34,821 bases of DNA from an uncultured Bacilli bacterium (GTDB lineage Bacteria > Bacillota_I > Bacilli_A > RF39 > UBA660): positions 1-34,821 of the forward strand of contig CALWAA010000001.1 in NCBI GenBank assembly GCA_944372725.1, written 5' to 3'. The notes under the pieces were generated by a model. That model saw only the letters and a list, made by a program, of their open reading frames with translations, was not told the origin of the DNA and did no database searches. This document shows, piece after piece, positions 24,451 through 31,634 of this stretch. Made by a program: the position numbers and the translations under genes. Every line of letters starts with the position of its first letter. Position 1 is the stretch's first letter.

Positions 24451-24717
24451 ATGAAAAAAAGTTTAGAAGAATTAGAAAAATTAATTAGAGAAGCGCTTGA
24501 AGAAAAAGAAATAATTGTTGATAGCGTCACATATGAAAAGAATAGTGGGAACTATAATGTTTTATCGGTTGTACTTGATAAGCTCGGCGGAATTGATTTA
24601 GATACGGTTGTAGAAGCAACTAATATTATCAATCCCATTGTAGATAAGTATGACTTAACCGATGATTCTTATATTTTAGATGTGACAAGCAAAGAAAGAG
24701 GGAAAGAAAATGAATAG
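24451..24717 (+). CDS. rimP: Short RimP (N-terminal domain only)
   Basis: RimP helps mature the 30S subunit. The 88 residues cover only the N-terminal KH-like domain (IIVDSVTYEKNSGNYNVLSV, VLDKLGGIDLDTVVEATNII, DDSYILDVTSKERG). The usual EVSSPGxxRPL junction is degraded to DVTSKERGKENE and the whole C-terminal SH3-like domain, about 60-70 residues, is missing. No frameshifted remainder follows, because nusA starts within the last eight bases. ATG 24451 has AGAGGTG upstream. Position as first gene of the nusA operon supports the call. Confidence 0.85.
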   Translation: MKKSLEELEKLIREALEEKEIIVDSVTYEKNSGNYNVLSVVLDKLGGIDLDTVVEATNIINPIVDKYDLTDDSYILDVTSKERGKENE

Positions 24718-25822
24718 TGAAGAATTTATTAAAGCAGTTAAAAATATTGTCAAAGAAAAAGGAATTAGTGAAGATGTCGTATTCGAGGGCATGGAACAAG
24801 CTTTAACAACTGCTTACAAGAAAAACTTTGATTCCAAAACAAATGTTAGAGTAGATATCAATCGCGAAACAGGTGAAATTAAAGTTTATTCTTATTTAGT
24901 TGTTGTTGATGATGTAGATTTTGGTAGTGAAGAAGTAGACGAAGAGGGTAATGTTGTTAAAATACCTCCTAAAATTAATCCTGATGCGCAAATTATTTTA
25001 GAACAAGCTGAGGAAATGGTGCCAGGTATTAAAGTAGGAGAAACTATTGAAAAAGAAGTTACTCCTAAAGATTTTGGTCGTGTTGCAGCATCTACTGCGA
25101 AACAAGTGTTAACCCAAAGAATAAGAGAAGCTGAAAAAAATAGTTTAATCCTCGAATTCCAAGACAAAGAAGGAGAAATGTTACTAGGGCTTGTTGCTAT
25201 GGAAGATGCTCGTAATTATTTCATTGATTTAGGGAGAACAAGAGGTATTTTACCAAAAAGTGAAATTATTCCAGGGGAAACAATTAAGATGGGTTCTAAT
25301 ATTCGAGTTTATGTAACAAAGATTGAAACCAATTCAAAGGGACCTTTAATTCTTTTATCAAGAAAGCATTATGGTTTTGTAAGACGTCTTTGTGAACTTG
25401 AAATTCCCGAGCTTCAAGATGGAACTTTAATTATGCATGCTTGTGTAAGAGAAGCTGGTATTCGTAGTAAAGTAGCTGTTTCATCTACTAATGATAGAAT
25501 TGATGCGATAGGTACTTGTATTGGTGAGCGAGGACATCGTTTAGGTAGTATCCTAAAAGAATTAAATGGTGAAAAATTAGATTTTGTTTTATATAGTGAT
25601 GATGCCGAAGAATATATTAAGAAAGCTTTAACACCAGCGAAGAATGCGATTGTAAATATTACTGATTCAGTAAAAAAAGAAGCTTTAGCAGTTGTTTCTA
25701 ATGAGGAACTTCCTCTTGCTATTGGTAAAGGGGGAAGCAATATAAGACTTGCTAGCCGTCTTACTAAATATAAAATTAATATTAAGACTATGGAACAAAT
25801 TAATGCTGAGGGAAATAAATAG
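24710..25822 (+). CDS. nusA: Transcription termination/antitermination factor NusA
   Basis: NusA binds RNA polymerase and nascent RNA and modulates pausing, termination and antitermination. The 370 residues show the N-terminal polymerase-binding domain (1-125), an S1 domain (about 135-200), and the two KH domains (ISTNDRIDAIGTCIGERGHRL region and ELPLAIGKGGSNIRLASRLT). It has no acidic C-terminal repeats, as usual in Firmicutes. It overlaps rimP by eight bases. Confidence 0.98.
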   Translation: MNSEEFIKAVKNIVKEKGISEDVVFEGMEQALTTAYKKNFDSKTNVRVDINRETGEIKVYSYLVVVDDVDFGSEEVDEEGNVVKIPPKINPDAQIILEQAEEMVPGIKVGETIEKEVTPKDFGRVAASTAKQVLTQRIREAEKNSLILEFQDKEGEMLLGLVAMEDARNYFIDLGRTRGILPKSEIIPGETIKMGSNIRVYVTKIETNSKGPLILLSRKHYGFVRRLCELEIPELQDGTLIMHACVREAGIRSKVAVSSTNDRIDAIGTCIGERGHRLGSILKELNGEKLDFVLYSDDAEEYIKKALTPAKNAIVNITDSVKKEALAVVSNEELPLAIGKGGSNIRLASRLTKYKINIKTMEQINAEGNK

Positions 25823-25839
25823 CCTAAGGAGGAGAACTC

Positions 25840-26100
25840 ATGAAACTAAAAAAGATTCCTATGCGTACTTGTGTTGTTACCAAAGAAAAATGTGAAAAAA
25901 AAGATTTGCTTCGTATTGTTAGAACACCAGAGGGTAAAATTATCGTTGATTTAACCGGAAAAGCCAATGGTAGAGGAGCTTACTTAAAAAAAGATGCGGA
26001 AGTAATAAAAAAAGCCCAAGCAAGTAAAATATTAGAAAGAGTATTAGAAGTTGCAATTGACGATAGTGTTTATGAAGATGCTTTAAAAAATTGTGAGTAA
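25840..26100 (+). CDS. rnpM: RNase P modulator RnpM (YlxR)
   Basis: This small basic RNA-binding protein (86 residues, DUF448) always sits after nusA in Firmicutes. MRTCVVTKEK, LLRIVRTPEGKIIVDLTGKANGRGAYL and the final helix are diagnostic. YlxR has been reported to bind RNase P RNA and lower its activity in Bacillus. Ribosome site AAGGAGGAGA precedes the ATG. Confidence 0.94.
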   Translation: MKLKKIPMRTCVVTKEKCEKKDLLRIVRTPEGKIIVDLTGKANGRGAYLKKDAEVIKKAQASKILERVLEVAIDDSVYEDALKNCE

Positions 26101-26112
26101 GGAGTAATAAGA

Positions 26113-26526
26113 ATGGATAATAAAACAGCTTTAAAATTTATTTTAGCCACTGATAAGTTATTAAATGATTTTGGAAATTTAACAAGAAACCCAGATCCAA
26201 AAGCAAGAAATATTCAAAGAGCTAAAATTGATGCCGAAAAACATAAAATGCAAAGGGTATGTTATGACCCATATCTTTTTGCTAGAACAACTCTTGGTTC
26301 AGATAAAATGGAATATACTTGTTTAATATGTGGTAAAGTAATTGGGGGTACTACTTTAGGTCATGTTGTGAATTTATCAGAAAATGGTTTAATTGAAGGC
26401 GATGATGTAGAAAGTTATGCTGTAGAGCAATTAAAAAAATATTTGATGATGACTCCACCATTAAGTGAAGTAGAAATAAGAGATGCTTTAAGAAATGATT
26501 TAATTGATTTTGCAAGACAAAGATAA
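26113..26526 (+). CDS. Unknown protein at the ylxQ position
   Basis: In Bacillus the gene between ylxR and infB is ylxQ, an L7Ae-like protein. This 137-residue product does not look like L7Ae: it has no VTIAEDAS-type core and instead contains YTCLICGK, one CxxC followed by a later His (LGHVVNL), perhaps half of a metal site, with helical ends. GGAG at 26101-26104 supports the ATG. Being embedded in the nusA-infB operon suggests a role in translation or RNA metabolism, but nothing in the sequence shows it. Confidence 0.7.
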   Translation: MDNKTALKFILATDKLLNDFGNLTRNPDPKARNIQRAKIDAEKHKMQRVCYDPYLFARTTLGSDKMEYTCLICGKVIGGTTLGHVVNLSENGLIEGDDVESYAVEQLKKYLMMTPPLSEVEIRDALRNDLIDFARQR

Positions 26527-26542
26527 GAAAGGAGAGGATTTT

Positions 26543-28645
26543 ATGACAGTTAAAGAATATGCAACTGATGTGAATTTAAGTGTCGCTGAAATATTAAAAA
26601 AATGCGATGATTTAGGAATTGAAGTAAAATCAGGAGAAGATATACTTACTGACGAAGAAATTATTTCTCTTGATAATGCGATTAATTTAATTACAGAAGA
26701 TGAAACATTTGAAGAAGAAGATGCGATTGAAGAAGTAGTTGATGCGATTGTTGAAGCAAGTAATATTACTAAAAATATGAACACAACAGATAAAAAGCAA
26801 AAATTAAAGAAAAAGAAAGACCAAGTAGAAAGTAAAGATTATAGTCATCTAAAAAAGGAAATGTATAAAAATAAAAATAAACTTATGAAAAATAGTAAAG
26901 ATGACAATATTATTCTTTTCCATGATGGCATGAGTGTAGGAGATTTAGCTTCCGAACTGAATGTTAGTGGAACAGATATTATTAAAAAACTTATGACTTT
27001 GGGATTAATGATTTCTCTTAATCAACCCATTGATTTTGAAAATGCGGAAATTGTAGCTTTAGAATATAATAAAACGCTAAAAAGAGAAGAAACCCAAGAC
27101 GTTTCCAATTTTGAAGAATATGAAATTGTGGATGATGAAGCAGATTTAATCCCTCGTCCTCCGATTGTAACGATTATGGGACATGTTGACCACGGGAAAA
27201 CTACTTTACTTGATTATATCCGTCATTCTCATGTTGCAGCAGGAGAAGCAGGAGGAATTACTCAACATATTGGTGCTTATCAAATTGATACAAATGGACA
27301 TAAAATAACATTCATTGATACGCCAGGTCATGCAGCATTTACCGAAATGCGAGCTAGAGGAGCTAGCGTAACAGACATAGTTATCATTATTGTTGCTGCT
27401 GATGACGGGGTTATGCCTCAAACAAAAGAAGCTGTAGAGCATGCATTAAGTGCCAAAGTTCCTATTATTGTAGCTGTCAATAAAATTGATAAACCAGATG
27501 CGAACCCTGAACGTATTAGAACTGAAATGGCTGAAGTAAATATTACCCCTGAAGAGTGGGGTGGGAATGTTCCGTTTATTGATATATCAGCACAAACGGG
27601 AGAAGGTATTGATAAACTTTTAGAAACAATTTTGGCAATTAGTGAAGTATCAGAACTAAAAGCAAATCCAAAAAGATACGCCGTTGGTTCGGTTATTGAA
27701 TCACGTCAAGATAAAAATGTTGGTGGCGTTGCAAGCTTACTTATTTTAAACGGTACTTTAAGACTTGGTGACCCTGTTGTCGTTGGTACTGCTTATGGTA
27801 AAGTTCGAACGATGAAAAATGATTTAGGCGAAAGTGTTTTAGAAGCTGGGCCAGGTATGCCGGTAGAAATAACTGGTTTATCAGAAAATCCAAGTGCCGG
27901 TGATAAATTTATGGCTTTTGAAACCGAGAAAGAGGCAAAGGAAGTTGCCCTAAAAAGAGCACTACATGCTAAGGAAAATAAATATAAGAAAGATGTTATT
28001 TCTCTAGATGATTTATTTAATAAAATTAATAGTGGTCAAAAAGAGATTAATGTTATTTTAAAAGCTGATGTAAGAGGTTCAGAAGAAGCAGTAAAAAATA
28101 GTTTGCTTAAAATCGATGTGGAAGGCGTTAAAATTAATGTAATTCGTTCGGGTATTGGTACGATTACGGAAAGTGATATTGTCCTTGCGAATGCATCTAA
28201 TGCGATTATTATTGGCTTTAATGTTAGCCCATCTAATGTGACCAAAGAAATGGCTAAAGAATATAATGTAGATATTCGCCTTTATACAATTATTTATAAA
28301 TGTATCGAAGAAATTGAACTTGCAATGAAAGGTATGCTTGACCCAGAATATGAAGAAAAAATTCTAGGTAATGCCGAAATTCGTAAAATATTTAAATTTT
28401 CTAAAGTTGGTAATATTGCCGGTTCTTATGTATTAGATGGTGTGATTAAAAATAATGCTAAAGTTCGTTTAATTCGTGATGGCGTTATTGTCTATGATGG
28501 AACAATAGCTAGTGTTCAAAGAGAAAAAGATAGTGTAAAAGAAGTGAAAAAGGGATATGAATGTGGAATTACTTTAGATAACTTTAGCGATATTAAAGTT
28601 GGCGATGTATTAGAATGCTATGAAATGGTGGAGGTCAAAAGATAA
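26543..28645 (+). CDS. infB: Translation initiation factor IF-2
   Basis: IF-2 is the GTPase that brings fMet-tRNA to the 30S subunit and promotes 50S joining. The N-terminal region is short (two IF2_N-like segments, TVKEYATDVNLSVAEILKKC and GMSVGDLASELNVSGTDIIK). The G domain has G1 GHVDHGKTT (213-221), G2-G3 with DTPGHAAFTEMR, G4 NKIDKP and G5 SAQTG. Domains II, III and the C1/C2 parts follow (EIELAMKGMLDPEYEEKILG). I use ATG 26543 with AAAGGAGAGG upstream, giving 700 residues; the longer reading from 26504 overlaps the previous gene. It overlaps rbfA by one base. Confidence 0.98.
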   Translation: MTVKEYATDVNLSVAEILKKCDDLGIEVKSGEDILTDEEIISLDNAINLITEDETFEEEDAIEEVVDAIVEASNITKNMNTTDKKQKLKKKKDQVESKDYSHLKKEMYKNKNKLMKNSKDDNIILFHDGMSVGDLASELNVSGTDIIKKLMTLGLMISLNQPIDFENAEIVALEYNKTLKREETQDVSNFEEYEIVDDEADLIPRPPIVTIMGHVDHGKTTLLDYIRHSHVAAGEAGGITQHIGAYQIDTNGHKITFIDTPGHAAFTEMRARGASVTDIVIIIVAADDGVMPQTKEAVEHALSAKVPIIVAVNKIDKPDANPERIRTEMAEVNITPEEWGGNVPFIDISAQTGEGIDKLLETILAISEVSELKANPKRYAVGSVIESRQDKNVGGVASLLILNGTLRLGDPVVVGTAYGKVRTMKNDLGESVLEAGPGMPVEITGLSENPSAGDKFMAFETEKEAKEVALKRALHAKENKYKKDVISLDDLFNKINSGQKEINVILKADVRGSEEAVKNSLLKIDVEGVKINVIRSGIGTITESDIVLANASNAIIIGFNVSPSNVTKEMAKEYNVDIRLYTIIYKCIEEIELAMKGMLDPEYEEKILGNAEIRKIFKFSKVGNIAGSYVLDGVIKNNAKVRLIRDGVIVYDGTIASVQREKDSVKEVKKGYECGITLDNFSDIKVGDVLECYEMVEVKR

Positions 28646-28986
28646 TGCCTAGTCATAAGATTGCGAAAATATCTAGCGATATTGCAAGAGTAATAAGTGA
28701 AATCATATTCACTGAAGCGAAAGATGAACTTTTAAAATCTATTACGATTACAGGTTGTAAAGTATCTAGAGATTTAAGTTATGCGAAAGTATACTTTACT
28801 TCCTTAAGTAATCTTGATAAAAAGAGTTTAGTAAAAGAAGTAAATGAAGCAAGTTCCTTTATAAGAGGCGAACTAGCCCAAAGATTAGAGCTTCGTCATA
28901 CACCAATTTTAGAATTTGTCTATGATGATTCTATTGAATATGCAGAAAATATAGAAAATATTATCAAAGAAATTAAAGAAAAGTGA
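28645..28986 (+). CDS. rbfA: 30S ribosome-binding factor RbfA
   Basis: RbfA is a KH-fold protein that matures the 5' end of 16S rRNA and helps cells grow in the cold. The 113 residues match the family: a helical start, ITGCKVSRDLSYAKVYFTSL, and a final FIRGELAQRLELRHTPILEFVYDDSIE. Its ATG overlaps the infB stop (TAATG). Confidence 0.95.
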   Translation: MPSHKIAKISSDIARVISEIIFTEAKDELLKSITITGCKVSRDLSYAKVYFTSLSNLDKKSLVKEVNEASSFIRGELAQRLELRHTPILEFVYDDSIEYAENIENIIKEIKEK

Positions 28987-28991
28987 TGAGT

Positions 28992-29405
28992 ATGGATAGA
29001 AAATTAACAATATTGACGGGAAAATTTACTCCTGAAGAAGAGTACTTAATTTTAAGAAAATATCCTGATAAAAAAGAAGATTTAGATTTTTTTAGAGAAG
29101 CGAACTATTTTCAAATTCATAAATTATATTTCCAAGGATTTTTTCAAGGATATGTCGTGCTATTTTTAGGACACAATTCTTTAAATACCAATGATGTTTC
29201 TATTGAAGATATTGGTTATCTTCGAAATGAAGATTTATTAAAACCACTTATGTATACTTTACTATTAAGAATTAAAGAACATAAAGTACTTTCATTCCCT
29301 TTAGAAGATTTTTATTATGATGTAGATAAATTTGAGGAAAAATATCGAGAAATTTTTGCAGAATTGGATTTTCAAGAAATTAAGAGGGAACCGTGTCGGG
29401 CATAA
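28992..29405 (+). CDS. Unknown protein between rbfA and truB
   Basis: This 137-residue protein is not a family I recognise. It is a mixed alpha/beta, acidic, soluble protein with an aromatic-rich core (FFREANYFQIHKLYFQGFFQ), and lacks nucleotide or metal motifs. AGTGAT at 28982-28987 places the start at ATG 28992; ATG 28986 and GTG 28983 are alternatives. It overlaps truB by 13 bases at its end, so it is a true member of the operon. In Bacillus this place has other genes, so it may be specific to this lineage. Confidence 0.65.
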   Translation: MDRKLTILTGKFTPEEEYLILRKYPDKKEDLDFFREANYFQIHKLYFQGFFQGYVVLFLGHNSLNTNDVSIEDIGYLRNEDLLKPLMYTLLLRIKEHKVLSFPLEDFYYDVDKFEEKYREIFAELDFQEIKREPCRA

Positions 29406-30232
29406 TTATTGTAGATAAACCTAAAGATTTTACTTCTAGAGATGTTGTTAATATTATTTCTCGGGAATTACACGAAAAAAAAGTAGGTCATACAGGGACA
29501 TTAGACCCACTTGCAACAGGTGTTTTAGTAGTTTGTGTTGGTAAATATACAAAGCTTGTTGATATGCTTTCTTCTTTAGATAAAGAATATATTGCCGAAG
29601 TTAAACTAGGTCTTGAAACGGATACTCTAGATATTACGGGAAATGTAGTAAAAAAAGAGGAAGTTCATTTAACTAAGATGGAAATTCTAAAAGCTTTTTC
29701 TAAATTTACAGGGGAATACTTGATGGAAGTGCCCAAATATAGTGCGGTAAAAGTAAATGGGAAAAAGTTGTATGAATATGCTAGGGAAGGAATAGATGTA
29801 AAATTACCAGTAAAAAAAGTTCATGTTTATGAATTAGAATTACTTTCCTTTTATCATGATACTATTAGTTTTCGCACTAGAGTGGAAAAAGGAACATATA
29901 TCCGTAGTTTAATTCGCGATATCATGAAATATATGGGTGTGGTTGGAACCATGAGTAATTTAATTCGGATTAAACAAGGTAATTTTAAAATAGAAGGTGC
30001 TTGTTCAATAGATGATATTAAAAATCATCAATTTAAATTATTGCCAGCAAAAGATGTTCTTGATATTCCTGTTTATCATTTAAATGATTTAGAGTATGAA
30101 AAGGTGAGACATGGAAGTAAAATGTATTTTGATAATTCAGAAGATATGTTACTGCTTCTTTATCAAGATAAGGAAGTTGCTATTTATAGAAAAGATGAAA
30201 AATTATATAAGCCCCAAATTATGCTTATATAA
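29393..30232 (+). CDS. truB: tRNA pseudouridine-55 synthase TruB
   Basis: TruB makes pseudouridine 55 in the T-loop of tRNAs. The catalytic motif is GHTGTLDPLATG with D38. Other family blocks are PKYSAVKVNGKKLYEYAREG, KGTYIRSLIRDI and a short C-terminal PUA-like part (279 residues). The start is GTG with GAGGGA about five bases before it, inside the end of the previous gene. It is followed directly by a tRNA gene. Confidence 0.96.
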   Translation: MSGIIIVDKPKDFTSRDVVNIISRELHEKKVGHTGTLDPLATGVLVVCVGKYTKLVDMLSSLDKEYIAEVKLGLETDTLDITGNVVKKEEVHLTKMEILKAFSKFTGEYLMEVPKYSAVKVNGKKLYEYAREGIDVKLPVKKVHVYELELLSFYHDTISFRTRVEKGTYIRSLIRDIMKYMGVVGTMSNLIRIKQGNFKIEGACSIDDIKNHQFKLLPAKDVLDIPVYHLNDLEYEKVRHGSKMYFDNSEDMLLLLYQDKEVAIYRKDEKLYKPQIMLI

Positions 30233-30239
30233 TATTCAT

Positions 30240-30315
30240 TGCCTCATAGCCAAGCGGTAAGGCAGCGGGCTCTGACCCCGCGATTTCGTAGGTTCGAATC
30301 CTACTGGGGCAGCCA
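30240..30315 (+). tRNA. tRNA-Gln (anticodon CUG)
   Basis: The full cloverleaf is visible: acceptor TGCCTCA / TGGGGCA with one G-U, D arm GCC/GGC, anticodon stem GCGGG/CCCGC with loop CTCTGAC (anticodon CTG, reads CAG), T arm GTAGG-TTCGAAT-CCTAC, discriminator G and encoded CCA. The U1-A72 first pair is a glutamine-tRNA trait. A TATAAT at 30228-30233 is seven bases upstream but without a good -35, so the gene may be read mainly from the truB operon. Confidence 0.97.
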
Positions 30316-30326
30316 ATTAGTTATTT

Positions 30327-30354
30327 AAGCCTGTATTTATGGGCTTTTTATTTT
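30327..30354 (+). terminator. Terminator after tRNA-Gln, end of the nusA operon
   Basis: AAGCCT (30327-30332) pairs with GGGCTT (30341-30346), followed by a T-rich tail. Confidence 0.8.
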
Positions 30355-30408
30355 TCCCAACACACATCTAAACACACTGTTTGAAAATATAATTAAAAAT
30401 AAATAAAG

Positions 30409-30485
30409 TATAGCTCTACAAAAGAACTATCTTCATTAGGTCGTATTTTATTTAACAAAAAAGGTACCATCAATATGATACCTTT
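30409..30485. ncRNA. Structured element A near the PemK gene
   Basis: Hairpin ATAG(C)TCT-ACAAA-AGA(A)CTAT (30410-30430), then GGTCGTAT (30439-30446), AACAAA (30454-30459) and a 7-bp stem AAAGGTA/TACCTTT (30460-30466 with 30479-30485). The order of hairpin with an internal C-A mismatch, GGTCGTAT and AACAAA is the same as in element B. Read on the minus strand the stem AAAGGTA/TACCTTT ends in a T run and the ATAG hairpin is followed by T-rich sequence, so either strand may be the transcript. Confidence 0.4.
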
Positions 30486-30667
30486 ATCAAATTCTCGGCA
30501 AATGCCGAATGTTCGCTAGGAACTCAATTACGTAATTGTTTAAATTACGATAATAATATATCATACTGTATTCGTTTTGTCAAATTCAAAAAACTTATTC
30601 AAAAAACTTATTTTGTTAAATAATTTTTATTTGCTTCATCTGATAAAATTATGTTGTAAAATAAAAT
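30486..30667. other. Non-coding spacer with several small hairpins
   Basis: No gene is seen. It contains TCGGC-AAAT-GCCGA (30495-30508), GTTC-GCTAG-GAAC (30511-30523), a perfect palindrome CAATTACGTAATTG (30525-30538) and CGTAATT-GTTTA-AATTACG (30531-30549). From 30585 on it is AT-rich with a direct repeat CAAAAAACTTATT (30587-30599 and 30600-30612). Confidence 0.5.
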
Positions 30668-30669
30668 AA

Positions 30670-30748
30670 GGATAGCACTTTATTAAGTACTATCCTCGCT
30701 GGGTCGTATAGACCTTTGATTAACAAATGGAGCGATAAGCTCTTTGTT
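30670..30748. ncRNA. Structured element B beside the PemK gene
   Basis: Hairpin GGATAG(C)ACTT-TATT-AAGT(A)CTATCC (30670-30695), hairpin GGTC-GTATA-GACC (30702-30714), and a two-step stem AACAAA/TTTGTT with GAGC/GCTC (30722-30748). TCGCT (30696-30700) can also pair with AGCGA (30731-30735), which would make a pseudoknot or alternative fold. On the minus strand it would be the 3' untranslated region of the toxin gene, with the first hairpin acting as terminator before TATTTTATTTT. Confidence 0.45.
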
Positions 30749-30762
30749 AGATATATTTTACA

Positions 30763-31467
30763 TTATTTTGAGTTAAATGTCAATGTAAATTTGTTCTTAA
30801 TCTCCTCGTCTAATTTATTCATAATCTGATTTGAACATTTAACTCTTCCTATAATATCATATTCATTTACTGGTAAAAATATTCTTTCTTTTGAAATAGT
30901 TGTTATTAAACTACAACAGGCAAAGGTGCTTTTTACATTACTTTTATAATATGATAATAATGTATTTAATTTATTGAGTTTAGTACTTTCTTTTGCGGTG
31001 AGTATTTCATCGTTATCTATTTTATCTTTTAGCGGTTTAAACTTATTTTTGATTCTTTCTATCAACATATCTATTATTAATGTGCCTAGATATGTGTTAA
31101 ATTTACTTGGCTTAGATGTTAATGGTATAACTGTTAAAATATTATTTCTTGGATTATCATAATTATTTAAAACTATTGCAAAATGGATTTGAGACATTTC
31201 TGAACCTATACCAATTCCAAAATCAACTTTCACTATTGTACCACGTTGATAAGTTCTAAAAAGTGGTGTTTGGGTGTCTAGTGGATTTAGCAGTTTTTGC
31301 TCTAAAACAGTTGCCTCATCGTTTAACAATTTTGATTTTTTCAGTAACCATTCATCTAAGTAAGAAAATTTATATGGTAGTTGTTTTTTTACAATTGTCT
31401 GAAAGTTATTATAAGATAAATCTAATCTTATTCTTTCATTTATATTATTTTCAATTTCTGTATTCAA
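30763..31467 (-). CDS. PemK/MazF-family endoribonuclease toxin, long form
   Basis: The 234-residue protein contains the PemK/MazF core: FRTYQRGTIVKVDFG (about 71-85), SQIHFAIVLNNYDNPRNNILTVIPLTSK, and late strands with CCSLITTISKERI. A helical N-terminal extension of about 70 residues and a roughly 45-residue charged helical insert make it twice the length of MazF. Known relatives cut mRNA. No antitoxin gene lies next to it. The start is TTG 31467, strongly supported by AAAGGAGTGAT five bases upstream. It stands between a tRNA and a housekeeping gene with its own promoter, as expected for an acquired element. Confidence 0.85.
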   Translation of the reverse strand: MNTEIENNINERIRLDLSYNNFQTIVKKQLPYKFSYLDEWLLKKSKLLNDEATVLEQKLLNPLDTQTPLFRTYQRGTIVKVDFGIGIGSEMSQIHFAIVLNNYDNPRNNILTVIPLTSKPSKFNTYLGTLIIDMLIERIKNKFKPLKDKIDNDEILTAKESTKLNKLNTLLSYYKSNVKSTFACCSLITTISKERIFLPVNEYDIIGRVKCSNQIMNKLDEEIKNKFTLTFNSK

Positions 31468-31569
31468 TACCTATCACTCCTTTCCATATTTCTTTGTTTT
31501 GTTTAAACATATTGTTTCTTCTTTTTTAAAATAAAAGCAAATAAGTGGGTTGCTGTTTTGTATATAACC

Positions 31570-31598
31570 ATTATAACGAAAATACATATGTTCGTCAA
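31570..31598 (-). promoter_or_regulatory. Promoter of the PemK gene
   Basis: On the minus strand TTGACG (31593-31598), 17-nt spacer, TATAAT (31570-31575). The leader to the start codon is about 95 nt. Confidence 0.85.
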
Positions 31599-31608
31599 GG
31601 GAAATATT

Positions 31609-31632
31609 TAAAAAACTAAACTTTTTGTTTAG
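31609..31632 (-). terminator. Terminator of the EIIB-like gene
   Basis: On the minus strand CTAAAC-AAAAA-GTTTAG followed by six T, just after the stop codon. Confidence 0.85.
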
Positions 31633-31634
31633 TC

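Noticed and set aside
31263..31529. An 88-codon + strand frame over the PemK gene.
   Set aside because: It is antisense to a recognised toxin gene, has no ribosome site and no recognisable domain.
30240..31600. tRNA-Gln as an attachment site of an integrated element carrying the PemK gene.
   Set aside because: No repeat of the tRNA 3' end was found downstream in the window and there is no integrase; proximity alone is not enough.
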